From: Dermatemys mawii
Lineage: Eukaryota > Chordata > Testudines > Dermatemydidae
DNA length: 64,000 nt
Direction of reading: 5' to 3'
NCBI GenBank assembly: GCA_007922305.1
Contig: ML677385.1
Location: 1,548,780-1,612,779 of the forward strand
The translations under genes were made by a program, and so were the position numbers. Shown here piece by piece: positions 57,601 through 60,085 of this stretch (the stretch's first letter is position 1; every line of letters begins with the position of its first letter). The notes under the pieces were generated by a model. It saw nothing but the letters and a program-made list of their open reading frames with translations, was not told the origin of the DNA and made no database searches.

Positions 57601-60085
57601 TTTCCTCTCCATTCCTACAACAAAACCGCTTATCTGGACCTTGGGCATCTCTCGCCTTGATTACTTCTGTTACCTCATCTGGCCTCCATGATTCCCTCTC
57701 ACCCACACTCTCTTGCAGGGTGTCCAAAAAGTCTTGCTCATTTAGTTTTCTGACCCCATTACTCCCACTTCAAATCCTTTCACTGGCTTCCTCTTATTTT
57801 CTGCATCAGGCTCAAGCTCCTTGTTCTGAGCTTTGGCAATACACTCTTGTTCCCATTTTAAATCACTGTCGTCACTATGCTGTCTGCTCATAGTGCCAAT
57901 AATTTCCATCTTTGTAGCCTCCTGGAGTCTTCTCCATGCCTTCTTCCATGCTACCCCAAGGGCCTGGATTGCAGCAAGCAACCATCCTTTCCCCTGGCAA
58001 TCCTAACAATATGCTGGACTGCAGAGTTTTCCTCACCACTGTAGTGCACATGTGCTGCTAGAGAAACAGGAATTGTATTTGTGAGCTGTAAAAACACTAT
58101 AATCAAATCTATGATCTTTAAAAGCAGCTTATTGTCTTTTCAGGGTTTATACCATTTTCGAAGATTTACAAGGATCTGGATATTTTATAACTGAGATGCA
58201 ATTGTTTATTGGAAACTCTTCAATCCCCCAAAATTTCACTATCTCTGCCAGTGATGATATACTGCTTGAGGTGGGAATTCAAAAAGAAGACAGCAAGCTT
58301 AAGGTGGTCATCACTGAGTGCTGGGCAACTCCATCTAGTAATTCAATGGATCCTCTATCATTTGCTTTTGTTAACAACAGGTACAGCACACACTCGTTAG
58401 AAGTGACATAGACATGTGCAAGTTGTCTTGCACTGTAGTCCCTGAACTTGAGAAACCTCTTCATAAGCCAAAGATAGCTATTAATACCCTATCTTTTTCA
58501 TGTACTTTTTACACGCCCTCAATGAGTCCTTGCTCTTTCCAAAGCCAAATACTTAACTTCAGACATTTTAAAAGAGGGTCTGGGGGGTGGAGGCACAGTT
58601 GTCTCCCCCTAATATTTGTAAAGGAGATGTACAGTGTAGGTCTACTCTTTGATTTCTGATTGGTCTTGGAGGTGTAGGTGGCTTTGGTAGTCAATAATGC
58701 AAAAAATCTATGATGCAGCCGTTACCAAAGGCATGCATGCTTTTATGGCCTCAAAGTTAGATTATTGCTATATGCTCTACATGGGGGGATCCTTGAAGAA
58801 CACTCAGAATCTTCATATAAAGCAAAATAGGCTTCCAGGACATAATCTGAAGACAGTGGTTGAATGAGTGAAACTGAGTACTCCACCTGGCTTGTAGTAC
58901 CTTTGTTATTGATAATGTGCATGAGAAAGGAGGAGAGAGCCCTAGGTGACACTCAGGGTACATTTACACTGCAATACAAATCTTGCAGCATTGAGTCTCA
59001 GAGCTCAACTCAGTTGATTTGGCCTTATAGGGCTCAGGCTGCAGGCTAAAATTAGCAGCATGGACATTTGGGCTTGGGCTGGATCCCAGGCTCCGAGACT
59101 CACCTGCCTCCTGAGCTTTCAGCATCTGGACTCCAGTCCAAGCCCAAATGTCTACACTGCCATTTTTAGCCCTGCAGCCTGAGCTCTGTGAGCCCAAGTC
59201 AGCTGACTCAGGCCAGCTTTGGCCATGCTGTGGGTCTTTTATTGCAGTGAAGATGTACCCTCAAAGTCCAGGTGCATTTTGGAAGGGTGGCAGTTTGAAT
59301 GAAAATACTTAATAGTAACCTAGGCCTATCTGATATAGACAATAAAGATAGAGAACCTATGATATATGTTTACGAAGACAACTTTCAAAATAGAACCTCA
59401 CTTCAGAAGCTGAAAAGAAAATATTAAAAAATCCTACTTAATTTCTGAAGAATGGGATTGCTTCACCAGCATCACCCTTCCAAAAGTCAGAATTAATTCT
59501 TACACATAGCAGGACATTTGAACCTGGATCAAATAGTGCTCTGGGCATGACTGGTCTTTTGTTTACTGCATCAGACTACTGTATTGTGTATAAAGTATTC
59601 AGTATTGTGTGAGATCCACTTCATCTTCTCCCTTCAGTCATCTCAGACTTCAATTTGTTTTTGTTTATTCTCCAGTGCTGAAGTAGAAGAATCTCACTAA
59701 ATATTCACCTCTGAATCCCCTGTGTACTTCATGTGCTGTGGTGTTCTGTCCTAGGGACAAGCCAACACTCAGCACACTGCCACCAGTGTCTGTGCTGGAG
59801 AAAACGCCATGGAATATCTAGATAAGGATTTTCAGAGGAAGCTTATAAATGGAATAGAGGTGCCGTTACTTGGGTTTAGCAATGATAGCCCTAGTTATTT
59901 TGTGTATCTTCCTATTCTCTTTTAGCTGCCCAGTCCCAAAGACCAACACCACCATGATTGAAAATGGAAATTCAAGAAAAGCTCAGTTGAAGCTGAAAAT
60001 CTTTTCCTTTGTCAACAACTCTGTGGTTTATCTACACTGCAAAATTCGTATTTGCGTGGAAACCCCTGAAAGCACCTGTAGGACG
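9497..60085 (+). CDS. UMODL1: UMODL1 gene model: 19 joined coding exons, 3' end outside window
   Basis: Joined exons: 9497-9605, 13852-14094, 23010-23171, 23584-23699, 25160-25352, 26700-26840, 28942-29196, 31460-31572, 34429-34648, 38916-39053, 39625-40374, 43363-43620, 44214-44326, 51015-51228, 53210-53347, 55125-55582, 56915-57054, 58144-58380, 59926-60085. The total is 4158 nt, exactly 1386 codons, all junctions in phase and no stop. Seen directly: signal peptide, EMI, WAP, SEA-like, EGF, FN3, SEA, EGF, Ser/Thr stalk, FN3, SEA, EGF, ZP in that order. This architecture is known only from uromodulin-like 1, a large secretory-pathway glycoprotein described in mouse olfactory and vomeronasal neurons. 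The ZP module is a polymerisation domain, and the family ends in a transmembrane segment and short tail, which are not in this window. Eighteen of the 18 internal acceptors are AG; 18 of the 19 donors are GT and one is GC (exon 15). Ranges are hand-read and untranslated ends are not defined. Confidence 0.93.
11610..11765 (-). repeat. MIR/CORE-type SINE fragment
   Basis: Reverse-strand MIR hallmark: cattatccctgttttatag followed by gaactgaggcagagag and gaattgctcacaatcacaca, the complement of the conserved MIR stretch. Contains a (GA)n expansion at about 11669-11684. Confidence 0.72.
13125..13215. repeat. Palindromic short repeat ('tttacac...' family)
   Basis: ggtataaattggcatagct and agctgtgcaaatttataac are imperfect reverse complements around cactgaaatcagtg. 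Related copies lie near 11735-11815 and 31255-31345. Confidence 0.6.
13852..14094 (+). CDS. UMODL1: UMODL1 exon 2: EMI domain
   Basis: Codes residues 37-118 and is 243 nt long, phase 1 to 1. It starts after a long T tract ending in ttttttag and ends at the donor ttat|gtaagt. It reads from LLGYHLCNYSVT through the CGGW motif to the closing CCEGYEQVGFYC. The spaced cysteines, the internal aromatic CGGW-P motif and the final CC-GY-----C are the EMI signature. EMI domains are small cysteine-rich modules near the N terminus of extracellular proteins that form homo- or heteromeric contacts. An N-glycosylation sequon (NYS) and a second one (NFT) are present. Domain placement right after the signal peptide is as in UMODL1. 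Confidence 0.92.
14771..15060. mobile_element. MITE with 'gtctacattgcagc' ends
   Basis: Left end aagcgtatgtctacattgca and right end gctgcagtgtagaaatacct are imperfect inverted repeats. The interior shares words such as gtacagacccatg and gcatgggctagctacc with the element at 47597-47894, so both are copies of one family. No frame of its own. Confidence 0.72.
15150..15320. mobile_element. Palindromic MITE, ~75-bp arms
   Basis: A perfect 16-bp terminal inverted repeat (atatagttaaaccagt / actggtttaactatat) continues into long imperfect arms meeting at ttaattaa. Total 171 bp. It lies only 26 bp before the hAT element that follows. Confidence 0.85.
15347..16082. mobile_element. hAT transposon remnant with 8-bp target duplication
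   Basis: The ends are caggggttcccaaatt and aatttgggaaccactg, a hAT-type terminal repeat. Flanks are identical 8-bp ggttatac (15339-15346 and 16083-16090), the size typical of hAT insertion. At 736 bp it is non-autonomous; no transposase frame is seen. Confidence 0.9.
17600..18540. repeat. Composite dispersed repeat, MIR-like in part
   Basis: Includes the MIR-type stretch tttcccatttgtaaaatgag (18187 on) and the common words aaatcaggtcctaggtgcct and caaattgggcaccca. The 153-codon open frame at 17587-18048 lies across it and shows no conserved domain. Likely a long ancient interspersed repeat rather than a gene. Confidence 0.55.
18980..19420 (+). repeat. Unclassified repeat, copy 1
   Basis: Shares order and wording with 24400-24790: aagtccctgctccaa, then cctgaggcagacacc, ggcaaagtcataag, aagtgttgg, aataatagatg and accagcc-tgcct-taataa. 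Both copies have the same orientation. They look like diverged copies of one interspersed family. Confidence 0.75.
20430..20930. repeat. Possible LTR-type repeat fragment, copy 1
   Basis: GC-richer island with agggcctggaagaggggaaa near 20816, wording shared with the region near 46758. No LTR borders or primer-binding site were located, so the class is a guess. Confidence 0.35.
20935..21130 (-). repeat. Ancient SINE remains
   Basis: Words agagcttacaatcc and acagatggggaactga followed by gtctgtggcagagctgggag match the common amniote SINE/CORE layout in reverse orientation. Boundaries approximate. Confidence 0.55.
21594..21860. mobile_element. TA-flanked MITE with perfect 17-bp ends
   Basis: aggccatgtctacacta and tagtgtagacatggcct are exact inverted repeats, flanked by TA on each side (21592-21593, 21861-21862). 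Length 267 bp. The interior wording gttggcagaagagct is also seen, inverted, in the element at 37584-37864. Confidence 0.88.
23010..23171 (+). CDS. UMODL1: UMODL1 exon 3: WAP four-disulfide-core domain (reduced)
   Basis: Codes residues 118-172, 162 nt, phase 1 to 1, acceptor attacacag and donor gaag|gtatgt. The sequence contains RPGVCPEEE, then DTDCPGLKKCC and TGCVDPIP, which is the WAP pattern (Cys-Pro near the start, D--CPG--KCC, final C-x-x-P). Only six cysteines are present instead of eight. By position the missing ones are the second and seventh, which form one disulfide in canonical WAP domains such as elafin. The rest of the core is intact. WAP domains include protease inhibitors, but no inhibitory activity can be read from this sequence. 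Confidence 0.92.
23172..23583. other. UMODL1: Intron 3 of UMODL1
   Basis: 412 bp, phase 1, between the WAP and SEA-like exons. No repeat or further coding signal recognised. Confidence 0.8.
23584..23699 (+). CDS. UMODL1: UMODL1 exon 4: first half of SEA-like region
   Basis: Codes residues 172-210, 116 nt, phase 1 to 0, acceptor aatttcag and donor catg|gtatgt. It reads ARNLKRYWYNVSVLVKMDF followed by a helix-like segment rich in Leu and Arg (LRRVDPRLLNHSRLLHSM). The pattern of a beta strand followed by helices resembles the start of a SEA domain, and the length and phases nearly match the first SEA exons 8 and 13 (113 nt, phase 1 to 0). Two N-glycosylation sequons (NVS, NHS) are visible. The stretch is conserved in UMODL1 as I remember it, but the SEA assignment is inference. 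Confidence 0.85.
23700..25159. other. UMODL1: Intron 4 of UMODL1
   Basis: 1460 bp, phase 0, splits the SEA-like region. Contains the second copy of the unclassified repeat (24400-24790). Nothing else stands out. Confidence 0.75.
24400..24790 (+). repeat. Unclassified repeat, copy 2
   Basis: Diverged counterpart of 18980-19420 in the same orientation; see shared anchors there. The distance between copies is about 5.4 kb and they sit in introns 2 and 4. Confidence 0.75.
25160..25352 (+). CDS. UMODL1: UMODL1 exon 5: second half of SEA-like region
   Basis: Codes residues 211-274, 193 nt, phase 0 to 1. It begins MTGALWPLNSSVYHIQT and ends with a helix and strand, LLKGIVKRVYEVINIDVQ, that run directly into the DVNEC start of EGF1. 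Strand-strand-helix-strand order fits the second half of a SEA fold, and phases match SEA exons 9 and 14. No G-S cleavage motif is present; the equivalent loop reads ASQVLIGL. The donor caag|gttatt is weak after the GT, but reading on meets a stop at 25367, so splicing must occur here or just before. This donor alone gives the right phase. Confidence 0.83.
25353..26699. other. UMODL1: Intron 5 of UMODL1
   Basis: 1347 bp, phase 1. AT-rich with no recognised repeat of clear boundaries and no exon-like frame. Confidence 0.7.
26700..26840 (+). CDS. UMODL1: UMODL1 exon 6: calcium-binding EGF-like domain 1 (five cysteines)
   Basis: Codes residues 275-321, 141 nt, phase 1 to 1, acceptor ctccttag and donor aaag|gtagga. 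It opens with DVNEC, the calcium-binding EGF signature (D-x-[DN]-E-C), followed by NAC, ELC, the N-x-x-G-Y-Y motif and NCTC. The usual sixth cysteine is absent: where EGF2 and EGF3 end in GRNCEG this one reads DRNSWQ (serine codon tct). The domain therefore has five cysteines. Calcium-binding EGF repeats normally stiffen extracellular rods; here the loss of one disulfide should loosen the last loop unless a cysteine elsewhere compensates. Confidence 0.88.
26841..28941. other. UMODL1: Intron 6 of UMODL1
   Basis: 2101 bp, phase 1. Contains the hairpin-bearing repeat at 28325-28465. A poor pyrimidine tract precedes the exon 7 acceptor. Confidence 0.7.
28325..28500. repeat. Dispersed repeat with inverted 'ggtgaggtaatat' words
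   Basis: gggtgaggtaatatct near 28329 and gatattacctcaccc near 28447 face each other, around cttattgggccagctgctgttgg-type sequence and cactcttcttcagg. This wording is common in turtle and crocodile repeats; I recall it as possibly Penelope-like but cannot confirm. Confidence 0.6.
28942..29196 (+). CDS. UMODL1: UMODL1 exon 7: fibronectin type III domain 1
   Basis: Codes residues 322-406, 255 nt, phase 1 to 1. The acceptor ctatcatag has a poor pyrimidine tract; the donor is actg|gtaaat. Sequence hallmarks are the strand SSSFEVSWSI with its buried tryptophan, VSGLEAGIKYTVKISYEACG with the L-x-x-G-x-x-Y FN3 core, and the closing VKTG. The same EACGK / KVKTG ending is seen in exon 12, showing the two FN3 domains are duplicates. 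A whole domain sits in one phase 1-1 exon, as expected for a shuffled module. Confidence 0.93.
29197..31459. other. UMODL1: Intron 7 of UMODL1
   Basis: 2263 bp, phase 1. Holds a probable arm of the foldback repeat family (30130-30420) and a palindromic short repeat (31255-31345). Confidence 0.65.
31255..31345. repeat. Palindromic short repeat ('tttacac...' family)
   Basis: gttgtaaatcagaggagct and agctatgctaatttacacc face each other around ccattgacttcaatg, a near-perfect palindrome. Same family as 13125-13215. Confidence 0.7.
31460..31572 (+). CDS. UMODL1: UMODL1 exon 8: SEA domain 1, first half
   Basis: Codes residues 407-444, 113 nt, phase 1 to 0, acceptor tgtcttatag and donor agag|gtaaca. 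It reads AQIFGVTIKILNYNFTEHF and then an acidic/aromatic helix ending in EYREFSRLLLRE. The strand followed by F-T/N-rich turn and Y--F---L--E helix is the classic start of SEA domains. Exon 13 is the same length and shares the N-x-S-S-x-E-Y-x-x-F pattern. Sequons NFT and NTS are present. Confidence 0.93.
31573..34428. other. UMODL1: Intron 8 of UMODL1
   Basis: 2856 bp, phase 0, splits SEA1. Holds the CR1-like tail at 32595-32640, the start of a hAT-like repeat beginning cagtgtttctcaac at 32639, and an imperfectly palindromic 'gcctaagtgactt' repeat near 33345-33460. Confidence 0.65.
32595..32640 (-). mobile_element. CR1 LINE 3'-tail fragment
   Basis: agtcatagaatttaagactggaag...gatcatctagtcca is the reverse-strand 3' end sequence of CR1-type LINEs as known in birds and reptiles. 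Only about 45 bp remain before the hAT-like sequence starts. Confidence 0.6.
34429..34648 (+). CDS. UMODL1: UMODL1 exon 9: SEA domain 1, second half with G-S-I-V-V motif
   Basis: Codes residues 445-517, 220 nt, phase 0 to 1, acceptor ttttttcag and donor gaag|gtagat. Motifs: IENSFPPNISILYKTGRL (helix), VQIESLKAGSIVVRLRIII (strand-turn-strand), then ALT helix and the strand SSVFLIDQQST. The Gly-Ser-Ile-Val-Val at 34510-34524 matches the G|S-V-V-V consensus at which self-cleaving SEA domains such as that of MUC1 break. Whether this one cleaves is inference. Confidence 0.94.
35257..35499 (+). pseudogene. Possible hAT transposase C-terminal relic
   Basis: An open stretch of 80 codons reads QIRQLLKAAKSVFGSL, then VSYERLFSMVKK, and ends in taa at 35497. 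The S-x-E-R-L-F-S wording resembles the hAT dimerisation domain. It is followed by sequence ending ggccagccctgg (to 35836), like other repeat termini. No upstream transposase part is visible. Assignment is tentative. Confidence 0.45.
36620..36880. mobile_element. Truncated MITE of the 'gtctacact' family
   Basis: Begins ctaaggcgaagtctacactc, as the intact members at 21594 and 37584 do, and carries the internal words gctacagcagcacagctgtagc. The expected inverted right end is missing after about 36880. Confidence 0.55.
37584..37864. mobile_element. TA-flanked MITE related to 21594-21860
   Basis: aggctatgtctacact and agagtagacatagcct are imperfect inverted ends next to TA. The interior cagctcttctgccgacaaaa is the inverse of wording inside 21594-21860, so the two are opposite-orientation copies. 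Confidence 0.8.
38916..39053 (+). CDS. UMODL1: UMODL1 exon 10: calcium-binding EGF-like domain 2 (seven cysteines)
   Basis: Codes residues 518-563, 138 nt, phase 1 to 1, acceptor ggcattacag and donor gaag|gtgacc. Opens DWDEC, a calcium-binding EGF start, then NDCCMHAEC, NLMGSYMCRC and closes RPGRNCEG. There is one cysteine more than the canonical six because the residue after the second cysteine is Cys (tgt) where EGF3 has Ser (tcc). Exon length is identical to the EGF3 exon 15, and the closing RPGRNCEG is shared. The extra cysteine would be unpaired within the domain. Confidence 0.94.
39054..39624. other. UMODL1: Intron 10 of UMODL1
   Basis: 571 bp, phase 1, between EGF2 and the mucin-like stalk. 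No repeat recognised with confidence. Confidence 0.75.
39625..40374 (+). CDS. UMODL1: UMODL1 exon 11: Ser/Thr-rich mucin-like stalk
   Basis: Codes residues 564-813, 750 nt, phase 1 to 1, acceptor ttgttacag and donor tgta|gtaagt. The 250 residues are dominated by Ser, Thr and Pro with no domain pattern, for example THASSSHSSTSSPPVTQR and clusters of STTS and TTE. It has almost no cysteine until TTDC at the very end. Such sequence is expected to carry dense O-glycans and act as an extended spacer between EGF2 and FN3-2. Several NxS/T sequons are also present. The continuous open frame of 750 nt between good splice sites, with phases matching both neighbours, supports it as a single exon. The same position in human UMODL1 is also low complexity and poorly conserved. 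Confidence 0.92.
41871..41977. mobile_element. Short TA-flanked element, 107 bp
   Basis: Ends gggtg and caccc, flanked by TA on both sides. Interior tatagggactgtcctgattt and cccctgtcctgatttttcac is a familiar turtle-type dispersed repeat, also resembling parts of 5990-6210. Confidence 0.7.
42045..42710. repeat. Long C/T-rich (polypyrimidine) tract
   Basis: About 650 bp of strongly C+T-biased + strand with few purines (for example cttccccagcccttcctctg). There is no short tandem unit. Strand-asymmetric tracts of this kind can adopt triplex-type structure. Confidence 0.75.
43363..43620 (+). CDS. UMODL1: UMODL1 exon 12: fibronectin type III domain 2
   Basis: Codes residues 814-899, 258 nt, phase 1 to 1, acceptor ttcttcccag and donor actg|gtaatt. 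Hallmarks: RIIFSNVTSISFHVAWST with the core tryptophan, LTVPGLEPGVLYTVEIIT with the L-x-P-G-x-x-Y core, then EVCGKESKP and KVKTG. Length and phase match exon 7 (255 nt), and CGK...KVKTG is common to both, so the two exons descend from one ancestor. The domain follows the mucin-like stalk and precedes SEA2. Confidence 0.94.
43621..44213. other. UMODL1: Intron 12 of UMODL1
   Basis: 593 bp, phase 1. Contains the hairpin-bearing repeat at 43935-44035. Confidence 0.75.
43935..44035. repeat. Dispersed repeat with short hairpin
   Basis: Starts agaggggtagccgtgttagtct and has agaagtaacaaagagtc facing gactctttgttacttc about 45 bp on. The wording is typical of turtle and crocodile repeats that I recall as possibly Penelope-like; class unconfirmed. 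Confidence 0.65.
44214..44326 (+). CDS. UMODL1: UMODL1 exon 13: SEA domain 2, first half
   Basis: Codes residues 900-937, 113 nt, phase 1 to 0, acceptor gattttgcag and donor tgaa|gtaagt. It reads KLNGSVRITNVKYTTGLSN and then SSEEYHNFTQLFLGE. Strand, turn, and the E-Y-x-x-F-x-x-L-F helix parallel exon 8 at the same length. Separated from its second half by a 6.7-kb intron. Confidence 0.92.
44465..44690 (+). repeat. MIR SINE, near full length
   Basis: tRNA-type head tggtgcagtggttagagc, B-box-like ggagtttattcc, then cctcaatttccccatcagta, acatggggataat and a tail with gcacttagagatctttgc. Gives the order of a MIR element on the + strand. Confidence 0.82.
46300..46830. repeat. Possible LTR-type repeat fragment, copy 2
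   Basis: G-rich block with aaagggcccagaagagggga near 46759, wording shared with 20430-20930. A 120-codon minus-strand frame across it has no recognisable domain. Class uncertain. Confidence 0.35.
47597..47894. mobile_element. MITE related to 14771-15060
   Basis: Ends aggtactatactgcaagtg and cacttgcagtgtaggcatat are inverted, the left end carrying a small deletion. Interior words gggctagccgacccagtaca and atgctactgctgtta also occur in the other copy. Confidence 0.72.
49790..49960 (-). repeat. Ancient SINE fragment (CORE/MIR-like)
   Basis: Reverse-strand words agaagctaaggcacagaaca, gcagcaaatcagtggcac and agaagtagatctatgaattcc follow the SINE layout, strongly diverged. Confidence 0.55.
51015..51228 (+). 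CDS. UMODL1: UMODL1 exon 14: SEA domain 2, second half with G-S-I-V-V motif
   Basis: Codes residues 938-1008, 214 nt, phase 0 to 1, acceptor tgatcacag and donor cgtg|gtaagg. It carries MLITSITNGSIVVGFDFL, the strand-turn-strand of a SEA domain, with Gly-Ser-Ile-Val-Val at 51096-51110, then LSTAFQDVFKNSSYF (helix) and the end strand. The helix leads directly into the EGF3 exon, as SEA1 leads into EGF2. Confidence 0.93.
51229..53209. other. UMODL1: Intron 14 of UMODL1
   Basis: 1981 bp, phase 1. A foldback-family arm probably lies at 52660-52800. The T run upstream of the exon 15 acceptor is followed by an A/C-rich 30 nt before the AG. Confidence 0.65.
53210..53347 (+). CDS. UMODL1: UMODL1 exon 15: calcium-binding EGF-like domain 3, GC donor
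   Basis: Codes residues 1009-1054, 138 nt, phase 1 to 1. Opens DYDEC, then DDCSPDASC, NTYGSYQCSC and closes RPGRNCEG, with the canonical six cysteines. The homologous exon 10 ends gaag|gtgacc, while this one ends gaag|gcaata, so the donor appears to be GC. The nearest downstream GT candidate (53371) would leave phase 0 and break the frame into exon 16, so the GC donor is favoured. The acceptor is ccccaacag; the T-rich run preceding it lies about 30 nt upstream. Confidence 0.9.
53348..55124. other. UMODL1: Intron 15 of UMODL1 (GC-AG)
   Basis: 1777 bp, phase 1. Starts gcaata and ends ctccatag. An (AT)n microsatellite lies at 53512-53531. Confidence 0.75.
53512..53531. repeat. (AT)n microsatellite
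   Basis: Ten AT units, located 164 bp downstream of the GC donor of intron 15. Confidence 0.9.
55125..55582 (+). CDS. UMODL1: UMODL1 exon 16: Ser/Thr-rich linker and start of ZP domain
   Basis: Codes residues 1055-1207, 458 nt, phase 1 to 0, acceptor ctccatag and donor aagt|gtaagt. The first ~90 residues are Ser/Thr/Ala-rich with several His (for example STASMSNAHSSPHVTTS). From about residue 1147 the ZP-N half begins: VRVFCETEKIVIAIQK, LQQESIPESALYL, PHCNVSF and GWNECGTEVQS, giving the first three ZP-N cysteines near residues 1151 and onward. ZP domains drive filament formation in uromodulin, GP2 and egg-coat proteins. The IPES-LYL and W-ECGT motifs are characteristic of the uromodulin-like branch. 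Confidence 0.94.
56015..56613. mobile_element. hAT-like element with target duplication
   Basis: Ends cagtggctttcaaacta and tttgagaaccactg are hAT-type inverted repeats. Flanking tctagac occurs on both sides (56007-56013 and 56615-56621) as a near-complete duplication. 599 bp, no transposase; GC-rich interior. Confidence 0.78.
56881..56899. repeat. (CT)n microsatellite within the exon 17 pyrimidine tract
   Basis: Nine CT units end 15 bp upstream of the acceptor AG of exon 17, forming most of its polypyrimidine tract. Confidence 0.85.
56915..57054 (+). CDS. UMODL1: UMODL1 exon 17: ZP-N continued
   Basis: Codes residues 1208-1254, 140 nt, phase 0 to 2. The acceptor tgctccag follows a (CT)n run. 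The sequence NTTNTIVKTILRND and HHLKIVSPIHCVFQND is the conserved N-T-I-x-x-x-x-L-R-N-D block of ZP domains plus the fourth ZP-N cysteine. The donor is aagg|gtaaat, which completes the glycine of GVYTI with the first base of exon 18. It ends with LLTSSGFGSEG, the linker toward ZP-C. Confidence 0.93.
57055..58143. other. UMODL1: Intron 17 of UMODL1
   Basis: 1089 bp, phase 2. Contains a MIR-like SINE and an (AATG)n repeat (57276-57303), then a C/T-rich stretch near 57530-57860. Confidence 0.7.
57165..57350 (+). repeat. MIR-like SINE with (AATG)n
   Basis: attctggtgctgtaatccca, cactggctccttgtctgatc and gggcaagtcatattccccat follow MIR order on the + strand; the expanded gaatgaatgaatgaatcaat at 57276-57303 lies in its tail. 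Confidence 0.65.
58144..58380 (+). CDS. UMODL1: UMODL1 exon 18: ZP domain, N/C junction
   Basis: Codes residues 1254-1332, 237 nt, phase 2 to 2, acceptor cttttcag and donor acag|gtacag. Reads VYTIFEDLQGSGYFITEMQL, FIGNSSIPQN, ASDDILLEVGI and KVVITECWATPSSN. The E-M-x-L-F-x-x-x-x-x-x-P, D-x-x-x-x-E-V-G and T-E-C-W-A-T-P-S-S-N motifs are diagnostic for the ZP-C half of uromodulin relatives. Ends in FVNN, completed by the NSCPVP start of the next exon. Confidence 0.95.
58381..59925. other. UMODL1: Intron 18 of UMODL1
   Basis: 1545 bp, phase 2. Contains the MITE at 58955-59261; otherwise no recognised feature. Confidence 0.7.
58955..59261. mobile_element. MITE with 'agggtacatttacactgcaata' ends
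   Basis: agggtacatttacactgcaa and its complement near 59240-59261 are inverted ends. The interior has a second inverted pair (gacatttgggcttgggctgg against ccaagcccaaatgtctacac), so the element folds on itself twice. Confidence 0.78.
59926..60085 (+). CDS. UMODL1: UMODL1 exon 19: ZP-C continued, last exon in window
   Basis: Codes residues 1333-1386, 160 nt, phase 2 to 0, acceptor cttttag and donor gacg|gtaaga. Reads CPVPKTNTTMIENGNS, AQLKLKIFSFVNNSVVYLHC and KIRICVETPESTCRT. The C-P-x-x...ENG-S, F-S-F, VYLHC and C---TP---C blocks are the standard ZP-C core. In the family this is followed by an exon with the last paired cysteine, the GP-L/I segment before the proprotein cleavage site, and then the transmembrane region. 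None was found in 60086-64000. Confidence 0.94.
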